DNA of 64,000 nucleotides from Weissella thailandensis (lineage in GTDB: Bacteria; Bacillota; Bacilli; Lactobacillales; Lactobacillaceae), in NCBI RefSeq assembly GCF_005405465.1, contig NZ_BJEC01000002.1:1-64000 (forward strand). Direction: 5' to 3'. The position numbers were made by a program, and so were the translations under genes. The notes beneath the pieces were generated by a model. The model was not told the origin of the DNA. It made no database searches and saw only the letters and a list, made by a program, of their open reading frames with translations. Numbering within the stretch: position 1 is the stretch's first letter; each line of letters begins with the position of its first letter. Shown here piece by piece: positions 40,372 through 48,794 of the stretch.

Positions 40372-41214
40372 CTACTTATTAATTAACTGTTGCAATAACT
40401 CCACATAACCATATTGTTGGTTTATTTTTCCTAATAACTCATCATCATGAGTATGCGCTACCCCATCAAATAATATTTCTTGATACAAATTCAAATATGG
40501 TAAAACTGATTCTTTCGCATAATCTAATTCTTGGGTCAAATCATAACCCACTTTGCGGAAAGTCACTTCTGCCAAACCAGCATCATCAATTTCCAAAATT
40601 GCGTATTGTGCTCGTCGATCAGCATTCAAACGTCCATATTTAAAAAATGGTTGTCCGACAGACCCTGGGTTAATAACCATTTGGTCTTGGCTACTATAAC
40701 GTAACATTTGATGATGGACATGCCCATATACCGCAATATCAGTTGTCTGGTTTAAAAATAACTCATCAAAATGACTCGTAGCTGCATCTGCTAATAATGC
40801 TGGTCCTGAATTAAGCGTATTCAAATTATGTGACAGGTTGATTGACAAGCCATTAACCTCTTTGGTTGTATGAATCGGCAATGATTTTAGTTTGTTTTGG
40901 TAGTCAACTTTCAAATGTTCAGCCACATATTGGCCAAGTAATCCAATATAAACGTCCGATGGATCATCAAAATGGACCCCCACTTTTTTCTGCTGGACAT
41001 CTAAAAAGCAATCATCCCAGTTCCCCCTAATATAAACAGACGTATTAATGTTTTCTAATAGCTCAAACACTTCATTAGTTGCCGGTCCAGGCATGACAAG
41101 ATCACCTAAAAACCAGCAGTCGTCAATAGCTTGCTTAGATAAATCTGCAATCACTGCTTTTAACGCGGTCTGATTGCCATGAATATCCGATAATAAAGCA
41201 ATTCTTTTTGTCAT
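40372..41214 (-). CDS. Metallophosphoesterase, YfcE/MJ0936-like
   Basis: The 280-residue protein has the metal-binding signatures of calcineurin-like phosphodiesterases: LLSDIHGNQTALKAVI (metal 1), FLGDLVMPGPA, YIRGNWDD (GNHE-like motif), and YGHVHHQM (GHxH), with NPGSVGQP. The end includes INPGSVGQPFFKYGRLNADRRAQYAI. It would hydrolyse a phosphodiester such as a cyclic nucleotide or metabolite. It precedes the acyltransferase gene on the same strand by 21 bp, but a functional link is not clear. Confidence 0.88.
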   Translation of the reverse strand: MTKRIALLSDIHGNQTALKAVIADLSKQAIDDCWFLGDLVMPGPATNEVFELLENINTSVYIRGNWDDCFLDVQQKKVGVHFDDPSDVYIGLLGQYVAEHLKVDYQNKLKSLPIHTTKEVNGLSINLSHNLNTLNSGPALLADAATSHFDELFLNQTTDIAVYGHVHHQMLRYSSQDQMVINPGSVGQPFFKYGRLNADRRAQYAILEIDDAGLAEVTFRKVGYDLTQELDYAKESVLPYLNLYQEILFDGVAHTHDDELLGKINQQYGYVELLQQLINK

Positions 41215-41235
41215 TTTTTACGACCCTTTCAAACA

Positions 41236-43083
41236 TTATTTCTTTACTGGTCCATTGACGGCCGTTTGTAATCCTTCGTTAATAGTTTCTGCAAAGATAA
41301 CATCACCGGCATGTCTACCTGCAAAATGGATTCCATCAGTACCTTCAAAGACCTCTGGATGTTTTTGCGCCTTCTTTTGCCAATCAGCAACCGTCACATA
41401 ATCATATTTTTGAGGTAACGACCGTTCAAAATCTGCTAATTTTGAAGAATTCCAAGTATCATCTGCACGACGATCATATGGTGTTACAATGATCAAGCGA
41501 TGACCAGGCGCTAAGTCATGAACCAATTTATTTAATTGTTCTTGACTACCCGCTAAGGCATTTGTGCCAATACAGATAACAACATTTTGCCGCAAGATTT
41601 TATTAGATTGTGCTCGCATCATCACTTGATAGGCCAAATCCATCGTACGTTCGCCAGCAGCATCGACCGTGCTATCCGCAACATTTTTTTGTAGATAATC
41701 ACGGGTACCTAATGTGACGCTATCGCCAATAACAGAGACGCCTTTAGGAATTGTGGCCGCTTTTTTATTTTCTTTAGCTAATTTTTGTTGCTTAATAGAT
41801 GCCGCAACAACATCTTTCGTTGTATTCAAATTATCTCGTGCTTGATAAAGGCTCCCCGTCCACAAACGTTGTTCCAGACTCGTTAAGTTTGGCGCTTGAT
41901 AGATGGTATACCCGGTAACACCTAATAAAACAATGGTGACTAATAACATCAACGATTTCACTTTAGGTAGTGTGTTCACTTTTTTGATAGCATGGGGATG
42001 CTTACCAGCCAAAATTGGCTTAATAATATAATACGAAATTGCTGAGCAAGGCACTCCAATCGCAACAGTCAAGATAACTGCCCAAAATACACTGGTCATT
42101 TGTGAAAAAATAACAAATAACGGCCAATGGTACAAATACATACTATAACTGATATCAGCAATAAACGTCGCCCACTTAGGCTCATCGATATTTGGTGTGA
42201 CTTGGTGTAACGTACGTGCTTTGACAATTGCAAAAGCAGATATAACACTTGCCAATAATAGACCACCTAAATAAGTGAAGTGGCTATCAAATGTCATCAC
42301 GTATCCCAGTACACCCAAAATAATGAATGCTCCCGATATTTCAATGACTGTTGTCAATGGTTTTGCGTGCTTCAACTGTTTCATGAACCGTCGTGGTATT
42401 GATTGAATTCCAGTCAATGTCGCAGTAAGTGCACCAACAAAAAAGGGAAAACAATGCGTCAAACTTGAAAAATAGACGGCCGAGTAATCCGTTAGACCGA
42501 AGCTCCGCAACCCCATGACGCTAACACTAATAATAATGACAATCATCGACAACATTGATAACCGAACCCGAAAAGTCTTCAGTGCTTCACCTTGGCTCAA
42601 CTGCGAATGACGAAGCCTTTTAGCAATCAGCGCAACTACTAATCCCCATAAAATATAAAAATGCATTTCAACCGCTAAAGACCAAGTATGCACAAATAGA
42701 TGAGGAATAAACTTACTTTCGTAGCTACCACCAGTTGCAATTTCAAAATAATTTGTCGTAAATCCGATAGCTGCTGCCACCTGTTTACCTAAACCAGTAA
42801 TATAATCCGGACTCACAAAATATGTAAATGGTATCACCACCAAAATTGATAACAATAATGGAGGCACGATGCGATTAAATCGGCGTTGGTAAAACTTTAT
42901 TAATTTGAACTGACGTGATTTGGCAAACTCATCAATCATCAAAGCCGTAATCAAAAATCCTGAAAAAGTAAAGAATATATCAACACCAATGAAGCCACCT
43001 GAATAAGCGTTCGAAAAGAAGTGATAAGACAATACTGCTAACAAACCGGCAATACGGACAAAACTAAACCATTTAATGCGCAT
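41236..43083 (-). CDS. OatA-like acyltransferase with C-terminal SGNH domain
   Basis: The 615-residue protein combines an Acyltransferase_3 domain of about ten membrane helices (about 1-365; MRIKWFSFVRIAGLLAVLSYHFFSNAYSGGFIGVDIFFTFSGFL) with an extracytoplasmic SGNH-type hydrolase/transferase domain (about 440-612; SVIGDSVTLGTRDYL with catalytic Ser, FEGTDGIHFAGRH with the Asp-His pair). This is the architecture of peptidoglycan O-acetyltransferase OatA and related wall-polymer acyltransferases. A Tyr or Asp in the His motif could vary the substrate. Its start overlaps the MORN gene upstream by 11 nt. Confidence 0.85.
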   Translation of the reverse strand: MRIKWFSFVRIAGLLAVLSYHFFSNAYSGGFIGVDIFFTFSGFLITALMIDEFAKSRQFKLIKFYQRRFNRIVPPLLLSILVVIPFTYFVSPDYITGLGKQVAAAIGFTTNYFEIATGGSYESKFIPHLFVHTWSLAVEMHFYILWGLVVALIAKRLRHSQLSQGEALKTFRVRLSMLSMIVIIISVSVMGLRSFGLTDYSAVYFSSLTHCFPFFVGALTATLTGIQSIPRRFMKQLKHAKPLTTVIEISGAFIILGVLGYVMTFDSHFTYLGGLLLASVISAFAIVKARTLHQVTPNIDEPKWATFIADISYSMYLYHWPLFVIFSQMTSVFWAVILTVAIGVPCSAISYYIIKPILAGKHPHAIKKVNTLPKVKSLMLLVTIVLLGVTGYTIYQAPNLTSLEQRLWTGSLYQARDNLNTTKDVVAASIKQQKLAKENKKAATIPKGVSVIGDSVTLGTRDYLQKNVADSTVDAAGERTMDLAYQVMMRAQSNKILRQNVVICIGTNALAGSQEQLNKLVHDLAPGHRLIIVTPYDRRADDTWNSSKLADFERSLPQKYDYVTVADWQKKAQKHPEVFEGTDGIHFAGRHAGDVIFAETINEGLQTAVNGPVKK

Positions 43084-43447
43084 TGATCAATTCCCCCTTT
43101 TTGAAGGTTGCTTGATAACTTTGCTTGTTCATTTTTAAAACGCCTTGCCCATGCGGTAAATTCTTTTTAAACTGGCCCTTAAATTCCCAATGATTATGAG
43201 AAATAAATCTACCTTGCCCATTAAATTGCCCATTAGTAAAATGACCCACGTAGGTATCGTCATTTTTAAATTTAACGGTTCCCTGCCCGTTAAATTTTTG
43301 TTTAAACATACTGCCCTGATAAATAATACCGCCATCATCAATTGATAAGCGCTGATTGTGTTTTGGCTTATCAGGAAGCAAACTATATACCGCCGCAATT
43401 AACAACACAACGATAACTAACCCTTGTATGATGTTTTTTAGTTTCAT
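43073..43447 (-). CDS. Membrane-anchored MORN-repeat protein
   Basis: The 124-residue protein has a signal-anchor helix (about 5-24, IIQGLVIVVLLIAAVYSLL), then three to four MORN repeats from about residue 42: YQGSMFKQKFNGQGTVKF, YVGHFTNGQFNGQGRFI, FKGQFKKNLPHGQGVLK and a degenerate YQATFKKGEL. MORN arrays usually mediate lipid or protein binding at membranes. Here the repeats face the outside. The stop lies 11 nt inside the OatA-like gene, so the two are translated together. GAGGAG precedes the ATG. A cre-like sequence (TGAAAGCGC near 43520-43528) lies upstream. Confidence 0.8.
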   Translation of the reverse strand: MKLKNIIQGLVIVVLLIAAVYSLLPDKPKHNQRLSIDDGGIIYQGSMFKQKFNGQGTVKFKNDDTYVGHFTNGQFNGQGRFISHNHWEFKGQFKKNLPHGQGVLKMNKQSYQATFKKGELINAH

Positions 43448-43562
43448 AAATACTCCTCAATTTTTCAACCCCATCATTAGTTTATATTAATAATAGAATA
43501 CATCACGCTACTTGCATAGCGCTTTCAAATTACCTATAACTTATTTAAAAAATAACAAACAA

Positions 43563-43592
43563 AAGGCAGACCAGTTGGAGCTAGTCTGCCTT
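43563..43592 (-). terminator. Terminator of the trp-type ABC operon
   Basis: AAGGCAGAC (43563-43571) pairs with the 3' arm GTCTGCCTT (43584-43592) around a short loop. T-rich sequence follows on the minus strand. Confidence 0.65.
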
Positions 43593-43614
43593 ATTAAAAT
43601 CCTTTTATTATTTG

Positions 43615-44388
43615 CTAATCCACGAAAAGATTCATAATCTGTTGAATCGTCAATTGATCTTTGTCAGCGCCTCTAACATCTAAAGTGATCTGCCCATCAT
43701 GCAATACTACTAAACGGTTACCGTATTTTAGGGCATCTTCCATATGATGAGTGATCATTAAGCAAGTTAACTTTTGTTCAGCTACTGTTTGACTTGTTTG
43801 TTCCATTAAGGCAGCACTCGTTTTTGGGTTAAGTGCTGCTGTATGTTCATCCAGCAACAAAATATCTGGACGATTTAATGTGGCCATTAAAAAACTTAAA
43901 GCTTGACGTTGTCCACCAGATAAATTCTCAGTCGGGGTATCCAGGCGTTGTGCTAATCCATTTCCCATGCCGGCTGCTAATTTTTTAAAACGCTCCTTAT
44001 TCCCACGTAAATTACGGAACTGTAAGTTGCGTCTTTGACCACGTTTTGTAGCTAATAGTAGATTTTCAGCAACTGACATTCTTGGAGCAGTCCCCATCTT
44101 TGGATCTTGGAAAACACGGCTTAAAAACTTTGTCCGTTTTTCAACTGAAGTCCGACTGATATCTTGCTCATTATGCAAGACTTGGCCTGCAGCTGGTAAA
44201 ATGTCACCTGAAATGGTATTGAATAAGGTAGATTTACCAGCCCCATTTGATCCGATGACGGTAATAAAATCACCAGGATAAACAGTTAAATTTAGGCCCT
44301 TTAATATTTTCGTTTGATTGGGTGTATGACGATTTACAATCGTGGAAACATCCTTCAATTCTAGAACTGCTTGATTACTACTTGTCAT
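43615..44388 (-). CDS. ABC transporter ATP-binding subunit (TrpZ-type)
   Basis: The 257-residue ATPase has Walker A GSNGAGKSTL, the signature LSGGQRQALSF, and Walker B DILLLDEHTAALNP, with the H-loop MITHHM. It closes the transporter encoded with the permease and substrate-binding protein genes upstream, overlapping the permease gene by 11 nt. The set corresponds to the TrpXYZ family, which imports tryptophan or other amino-acid analogues. I chose the ATG at 44388 (AAAGGGG about 12 nt upstream) over one ten codons earlier. Confidence 0.88.
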   Translation of the reverse strand: MTSSNQAVLELKDVSTIVNRHTPNQTKILKGLNLTVYPGDFITVIGSNGAGKSTLFNTISGDILPAAGQVLHNEQDISRTSVEKRTKFLSRVFQDPKMGTAPRMSVAENLLLATKRGQRRNLQFRNLRGNKERFKKLAAGMGNGLAQRLDTPTENLSGGQRQALSFLMATLNRPDILLLDEHTAALNPKTSAALMEQTSQTVAEQKLTCLMITHHMEDALKYGNRLVVLHDGQITLDVRGADKDQLTIQQIMNLFVD

Positions 44389-45280
44389 TTGTACTGAGCC
44401 CCTTTCGTAAAATATCATTTAAATGCAACGCATTGCGTAAATTAGGTAACATCATACTGAGTGTTAAGATGATTGCAGAAATTAAGTTTAAATCGTTGGT
44501 TGAAAAACCAAGTTGCAAGACCAACAACAGTACAAAACGGTAGATAATACTACCAAGTGCAACGGCAACTAAACGTTGATTTAAGGTCAATTCACCGAAT
44601 ACTACTTCACCGATAATAATCGAAGCTAATGCGACTACAATGATACCAATTCCCATGTTGGCATCGGCATAGCCATTACTTTGTGAAATCAAAGCACCAC
44701 ATAACCCAACTAAACCATTAGATAATGTCAAACCTAAGATGGTCATGTTGTCAGTATTGATTCCCTGTGAACGTGCCATCTTCTTATTATCACCCGTTAC
44801 AATGAAAGCCTGGCCAAGATTCGTTGCTAAAAACAATATCACTAAAATAGTAATGCTAATAATGGTAATGCCACCAATAATAATGCTGTCAAAATACTTA
44901 GGCAAAGTTTGGAAAAAGTTAGCTGAGAAGAAAGTCGTTTTCCCAATCAAAGAAACATTAGATCCGCCCATGATACGCAAGTTGACCGATAAAGAACCAG
45001 TCATAACTAAAATTCCAGCCAACAAAATGGGAATCTTACCTTTGGTATATAGCAAACCCGTAATTAGACCCCCAGCAGCTCCGGCTAGAAAGCCGTACAG
45101 TGTCGCTAACATAGGCGAAGCCCCGTTGGTAATGGCAGTAACAGTGACAGCAGCCCCAAGGGGAAAAGTTCCTTCAACCGTCATATCTGGAAAATCCAAG
45201 ATTCTGAAGGTCAAAAATAAAGCGACCCCTAAAATGGCCCAGAGTAACCCTTGTCCGATACTTGATGTGATTAAACTCAT
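44378..45280 (-). CDS. ABC transporter permease (TrpY-type)
   Basis: The 300-residue permease has about nine hydrophobic segments (MSLITSSIGQGLLWAILGVALFLTFRI at the start; ANMGIGIIVVALASIIIGEVVF near the end). The sequence resembles the YckA/livH-like permeases that occur with the ABC_sub_bind binding proteins. GGGAGGG precedes the ATG, and the gene overlaps the binding-protein gene by 4 nt (ATGA-type overlap), so translation is coupled. Confidence 0.87.
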   Translation of the reverse strand: MSLITSSIGQGLLWAILGVALFLTFRILDFPDMTVEGTFPLGAAVTVTAITNGASPMLATLYGFLAGAAGGLITGLLYTKGKIPILLAGILVMTGSLSVNLRIMGGSNVSLIGKTTFFSANFFQTLPKYFDSIIIGGITIISITILVILFLATNLGQAFIVTGDNKKMARSQGINTDNMTILGLTLSNGLVGLCGALISQSNGYADANMGIGIIVVALASIIIGEVVFGELTLNQRLVAVALGSIIYRFVLLLVLQLGFSTNDLNLISAIILTLSMMLPNLRNALHLNDILRKGLSTNDK

Positions 45281-46284
45281 TTGATTACCCTCCCATTTTT
45301 GTGTGCTTGTTGCATGATTTTTTCTGGTATTTGAATGTTTAATTTATCAACTTGTTTTTGATTGATCACGTATTTACCTTTAACAACATATTCGACTGGA
45401 TAGTTCGCAGGCTTTTTACCATGTATCACTTTAGCGGCCATATGTCCTGCTGTACGACCTAAGTCATGTTGGTCGATGGCGTAAGAAGCAGTACCGCCGT
45501 CAGCAACCATGGTATCAGCGGCTGGGAAAACCGCTTTGCCAGCTTGATTTGCATTGTTAACCAATGTCTTCATCGATGAAGCAACACCGTTATCTTGCGG
45601 TGCATAAATGACATCAACATCACTGGCCATCTGTTGGCTAATTTGTTGCATATCATTAGTATTAGCAATCGTATACATTTTTGCCTGTAAGCCGGCTTTT
45701 TTAACGAGCTTTTCAAACTTTTTTGCATTACTCTGACCACCAGAATCAGAAGACGTGTAGACCACACCGATTTTTTTGGCTTGTGGCATGACGTCTCGTA
45801 TCAATTGCAACTGTTTATCTAAGGGAGAGTCACCCGAAGAACCCGTTACGTTCGCACCAGGACGCTTTTCTGACTCAACTAGCCCCCCGCCGCCAACTGG
45901 ATTACTAATTCCGGCCATCATAACAGGTGTTGTCTTATTAGCTGCGTTTACCAGTGACTGAGCGGCTGGCGTTGCGATACCAAATAAAATATCATCACGA
46001 TTTGCCAATTGTTGTGCCATCGTCTTCAGATTACTTTGATCTCCCTGAGCATTTTGAAATTCAACTTTGATGTTTTTCCCCTCTTTAAAACCTTCGTCTT
46101 TCAAACCACTGATAATTCCCTGGTGGATCTGATTCAAAGCTGGATGACTGACTAATTGTAAAATACCAACCTTGATTACTTTGTGCTGGACTAACTTATT
46201 ATTTGCATTTTGTGCTGGCTGAGTTACCAAGGCAAACCCTAAGAAAACTAAGATTGCCCCGATAAACGTAATCATTCGTTTCAT
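45277..46284 (-). CDS. ABC transporter substrate-binding protein (TrpX-type)
   Basis: The 335-residue protein has a signal peptide (MKRMITFIGAILVFLGFALVT..) without a lipobox Cys, and then the two-lobed ABC_sub_bind fold: KVIKVGILQLVSHPALNQIHQGIISGLKDEGF, IFGIATPAAQSLVNA-type and ITGSSGDSPLDKQLQLIRDVMPQAKKIGVVYTSSDSGGQSN. TrpX proteins bind tryptophan, but other ligands are known in this family. The ATG at 46284 has GGAG 8 nt upstream. A 270-nt leader with a terminator precedes it. Confidence 0.85.
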   Translation of the reverse strand: MKRMITFIGAILVFLGFALVTQPAQNANNKLVQHKVIKVGILQLVSHPALNQIHQGIISGLKDEGFKEGKNIKVEFQNAQGDQSNLKTMAQQLANRDDILFGIATPAAQSLVNAANKTTPVMMAGISNPVGGGGLVESEKRPGANVTGSSGDSPLDKQLQLIRDVMPQAKKIGVVYTSSDSGGQSNAKKFEKLVKKAGLQAKMYTIANTNDMQQISQQMASDVDVIYAPQDNGVASSMKTLVNNANQAGKAVFPAADTMVADGGTASYAIDQHDLGRTAGHMAAKVIHGKKPANYPVEYVVKGKYVINQKQVDKLNIQIPEKIMQQAHKNGRVIK

Positions 46285-46333
46285 TTCATTCACTCCAATT
46301 CATAGATTATTAGGTAAATTTGACAAAAAAATA

Positions 46334-46363
46334 AGGGCAAACCAGCATACTCTGGTTTACCCT
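46334..46363 (-). terminator. Leader terminator in front of trpX-type gene
   Basis: AGGGCAAACCAG (46334-46345) and CTGGTTTACCCT (46352-46363) form a strong stem followed by TTATTTTTTT on the minus strand, just 40 bp before the start codon. Its position suggests conditional termination. Confidence 0.75.
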
Positions 46364-46472
46364 AAAAATGGTTACGCCAAATCCTGCTATGTTGGACCAT
46401 GCAGACTTTGACAAACGAAAAAGAAGTCGACACGGATACAAACTGTTTGCCAGATCGTACCCATTATCGGAA

Positions 46473-46535
46473 TTACGACCTTAAGTGTCGGCTTTGCCAA
46501 GCCATATTCAAACTGTTATTAACTGACTTTTGCAT
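46473..46535 (-). CDS. Possible leader peptide of the trp-type operon (20 aa)
   Basis: An ATG at 46535 with AAAGGA 9 nt upstream opens the frame MQKSVNNSLNMAWQSRHLRS. It contains one Trp codon (TGG) inside a short hairpin-forming segment GGCTTGGCAAAGCC. The frame lies in a leader that runs from the promoter at 46570-46598 to the terminator at 46334-46363. A role in tryptophan-sensing attenuation is a hypothesis only, as one Trp codon is few. Confidence 0.3.
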   Translation of the reverse strand: MQKSVNNSLNMAWQSRHLRS

Positions 46536-46569
46536 TCTCTTTCGTCCTTTCTACTTATTGATTGCCTTA

Positions 46570-46598
46570 AGTTTAGGCAAAGTTTTATGAGTTGTCAA
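46570..46598 (-). promoter_or_regulatory. Promoter of trp-type ABC operon
   Basis: On the minus strand TTGACA (46598-46593), 17-bp spacer, TAAACT (46575-46570). Transcription starts about 46563, giving a leader of about 270 nt. Confidence 0.75.
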
Positions 46599-46659
46599 GT
46601 ACAAAAAGGAAAATACGATTAAATAAAATGAAAAATCACTCATATTAATCAGTGAAAAA

Positions 46660-46699
46660 AGCAATAGCTGTCATCTCAACAGAGATAACAACTATTGCT
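46660..46699 (-). terminator. Terminator of dld
   Basis: AGCAATAGC.. and ..CTATTGCT arms, extended by an inner ATCTC/GAGAT stem, with TTTTTT on the minus strand after the stem. Confidence 0.75.
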
Positions 46700-46742
46700 T
46701 CATTTTTTATTTCAGTAGTGTCTGAACTAATAGATTCAGCTA

Positions 46743-48425
46743 TTAGTAGATTTCCCACCACTTCTTCTTTGAAGACTTTCCAAGTCCAGGGTTGAAACTG
46801 TTCGTTGGATCGTTCTTCTTGTAGTGCTCAAGCAATGCAGGAGCTGCTTCATACAAGTGACCAACGTTGTGCTCAGCTGGGTAGATCGCACCACGCTTAT
46901 CAAACAACTTCAACATTTTCTTCTTTAACTCATGACCATCAACACCTGGCTTCAAAATGTAGTCTTGGTGCATAACGTGATCAAGGAAGTGACCGTAGTA
47001 CAACTTGTATTCGATCTTGTCATCAATTTCCTTTGGTAGGTGCTCGAACCAGTCATCATCATTACGACGTAGCGCAACGTCAATTGGCAAAATATCAATT
47101 GAATCTTGCTTTAATTCTTGGTAACGAATAGGAACTGATGCCGTTACGTAACGGTGCAATGAAGCCTTGTTTGTCTCATCGGCATTAGCCTCAAAGAAAT
47201 CACCTTCTTCTTCCTTGAAGAATTCAGTCAAGTATGCACGAGCTTCGTCAATACCTGCTCCTGACATCTTCAATTGCACGTAGTGATCAAAACGGTTCGC
47301 ATAATCCTCAATACGCTTTGGCAATTGGTTAGGGAACAAATGTCCAGCCTTTTGCAAGAAACGATCTGGGAAGTATGGCTTAAAGAACGGTACATGACCA
47401 AGCATACGCTCAGCAGATGCCTTCATACCGAACATTGTAGGTAACATACCTGTTCCTAGCTTGTCGATAACCATTAATGAATCCTTACCATAAATCTTGG
47501 CCAATTCATAGGCTGTTTTGTGCATGTACTCACCTGATACTGGTAAGTTCTTAAATTCAGCCAAAATGTGACGACGCATCTTTTCTAGAACAGCTGGTGA
47601 ATTAGTTCCAATGTAGAACACTTGCGATTGACCTGCTGATGGATAAGTATCCAAACGAACAGCAAATGTTGCGACCTTTCCAGCAGCACCTGATGCTTCG
47701 TACAATCCCTTAGGATCTGCATTATAACGCGTTGGCATATCTGAATCCACATCACGAACACGCTTCTCATAATCACGGTTGTGTCCAACACGCTCATCAG
47801 AACTTGGCACCTTGTTCAAATCAAAACGACGGTTTGCAAGGTTATCCAAAATTTCTTCTGGTGTGTCACCAAGATCAATACCCAAGTGATTTACCAAGTG
47901 TAATTCATCATTTTCATCAATTCGTGCATACAAAGCCAACTCAGTATAAGCTGGTCCACGTTGAATCAACGCACCACCTGAATTGTTGTTAATTCCACCA
48001 ATAACTGATGCACCTAATGTTGATGAACCGATAACAGAATGTGGCTCACGATTTAATGGCTTCAATGACTTTTCCAAGTTGAACAAAGTTGTTCCTGGGA
48101 AGGCAATAACTTGCTTTCCTTGGTTGATCAATTGCAAGTCTTTCATGCGGCTACCTTTAACGATAACAACATCACGATCATAACCTTCTGTAGGTGTTGA
48201 ACCCTCTGTCAAACTAGTATTTGAAGCTTGCATAAGAATGATAATATTATCTCTATGCAAAACTTGCAAAACCTTCCACATTTCAACAAGAGTTCCTGGC
48301 ATAACAACTGCTAGTGCCTCTCCGTAACCTGAACGATATCCTTGACGATAACGCAATGATTTGGCCGCGTTAGTCACAATATTGTGGCTACCGACAATGG
48401 CCTTTAAATCCTCCACCGTAGACAT
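46743..48425 (-). CDS. dld: Quinone-dependent D-lactate dehydrogenase (FAD)
   Basis: The 560-residue enzyme oxidises D-lactate and passes electrons to quinones at the inner face of the membrane. The FAD-binding (PCMH) domain spans about 30-260: QASNTSLTEGSTPTEGYDRDVVIVKGSRMK, then IAFPGTTLFNLEKSL and HSVIGSSTLGASVIGGINNNSGGALIQRGPAYTE. The membrane-binding and C-terminal domains follow, ending in YPAEHNVGHLYEAAPALLEHYKK and DPTNSFNPGLGKSSK. Length fits Dld of lactic acid bacteria (about 560). AGGAGG precedes the ATG. It is monocistronic. A cre-like site lies about 290 bp upstream. Confidence 0.92.
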   Translation of the reverse strand: MSTVEDLKAIVGSHNIVTNAAKSLRYRQGYRSGYGEALAVVMPGTLVEMWKVLQVLHRDNIIILMQASNTSLTEGSTPTEGYDRDVVIVKGSRMKDLQLINQGKQVIAFPGTTLFNLEKSLKPLNREPHSVIGSSTLGASVIGGINNNSGGALIQRGPAYTELALYARIDENDELHLVNHLGIDLGDTPEEILDNLANRRFDLNKVPSSDERVGHNRDYEKRVRDVDSDMPTRYNADPKGLYEASGAAGKVATFAVRLDTYPSAGQSQVFYIGTNSPAVLEKMRRHILAEFKNLPVSGEYMHKTAYELAKIYGKDSLMVIDKLGTGMLPTMFGMKASAERMLGHVPFFKPYFPDRFLQKAGHLFPNQLPKRIEDYANRFDHYVQLKMSGAGIDEARAYLTEFFKEEEGDFFEANADETNKASLHRYVTASVPIRYQELKQDSIDILPIDVALRRNDDDWFEHLPKEIDDKIEYKLYYGHFLDHVMHQDYILKPGVDGHELKKKMLKLFDKRGAIYPAEHNVGHLYEAAPALLEHYKKNDPTNSFNPGLGKSSKKKWWEIY

Positions 48426-48711
48426 AAAACTAACCTACCTCCTAAAGTTGTACAATATATAATTATAATATACCACTTTTCTTAGCTTTTAAAACGAAAA
48501 ATTTGTGAAATTTAGCAACCTACAATTGTACTATTTTTCACAATTAAAGGTCAAGACAAAGAAAAGCTTTTTATTTATGGCATCCTCTAAAATTCACAAA
48601 AACTTTAAAGGGTTATCACCTATTTTATGTATCTCGTATGTGTTTAGTAATCGATATTGCCTATCCTATTTTCAACACCACCAAAGGTACAAAATCCACT
48701 TTACCATAATT

Positions 48712-48726
48712 TGTAACCGCTTCCAA
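48712..48726. promoter_or_regulatory. cre-like site between dld and the hydroxyacid dehydrogenase gene
   Basis: TTGTAACCGCTTCCA matches the WTGNAANCGNWNNCW consensus. It lies in the 370-bp stretch (48426-48794) upstream of dld, which otherwise holds AT-rich sequence and a terminator for the hydroxyacid dehydrogenase gene. No further gene is seen in this stretch. Confidence 0.45.
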
Positions 48727-48748
48727 CAGTTTTATTGGATAAAAATAA

Positions 48749-48781
48749 AAAAGTGACATACTTTTTTGTATATCACTTTTC
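48749..48781 (-). terminator. Terminator of the hydroxyacid dehydrogenase gene
   Basis: AAAAGTGACATAC pairs with GTATATCACTTTT (one mismatch). On the minus strand it is followed by a T-run. Confidence 0.65.
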
Positions 48782-48794
48782 TCAATATTTTCAA

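Noticed and set aside
43512-43530. Strict cre site upstream of the MORN/acyltransferase genes
   Set aside because: TTGAAAGCGCTATGC has one mismatch to the consensus; mentioned only as cre-like.
46294-46570. T-box in the trp-type leader
   Set aside because: Searched for the GGTGGNACCGCG core and the stem I AGTA/GAGA motifs without success; kept as unknown attenuator.
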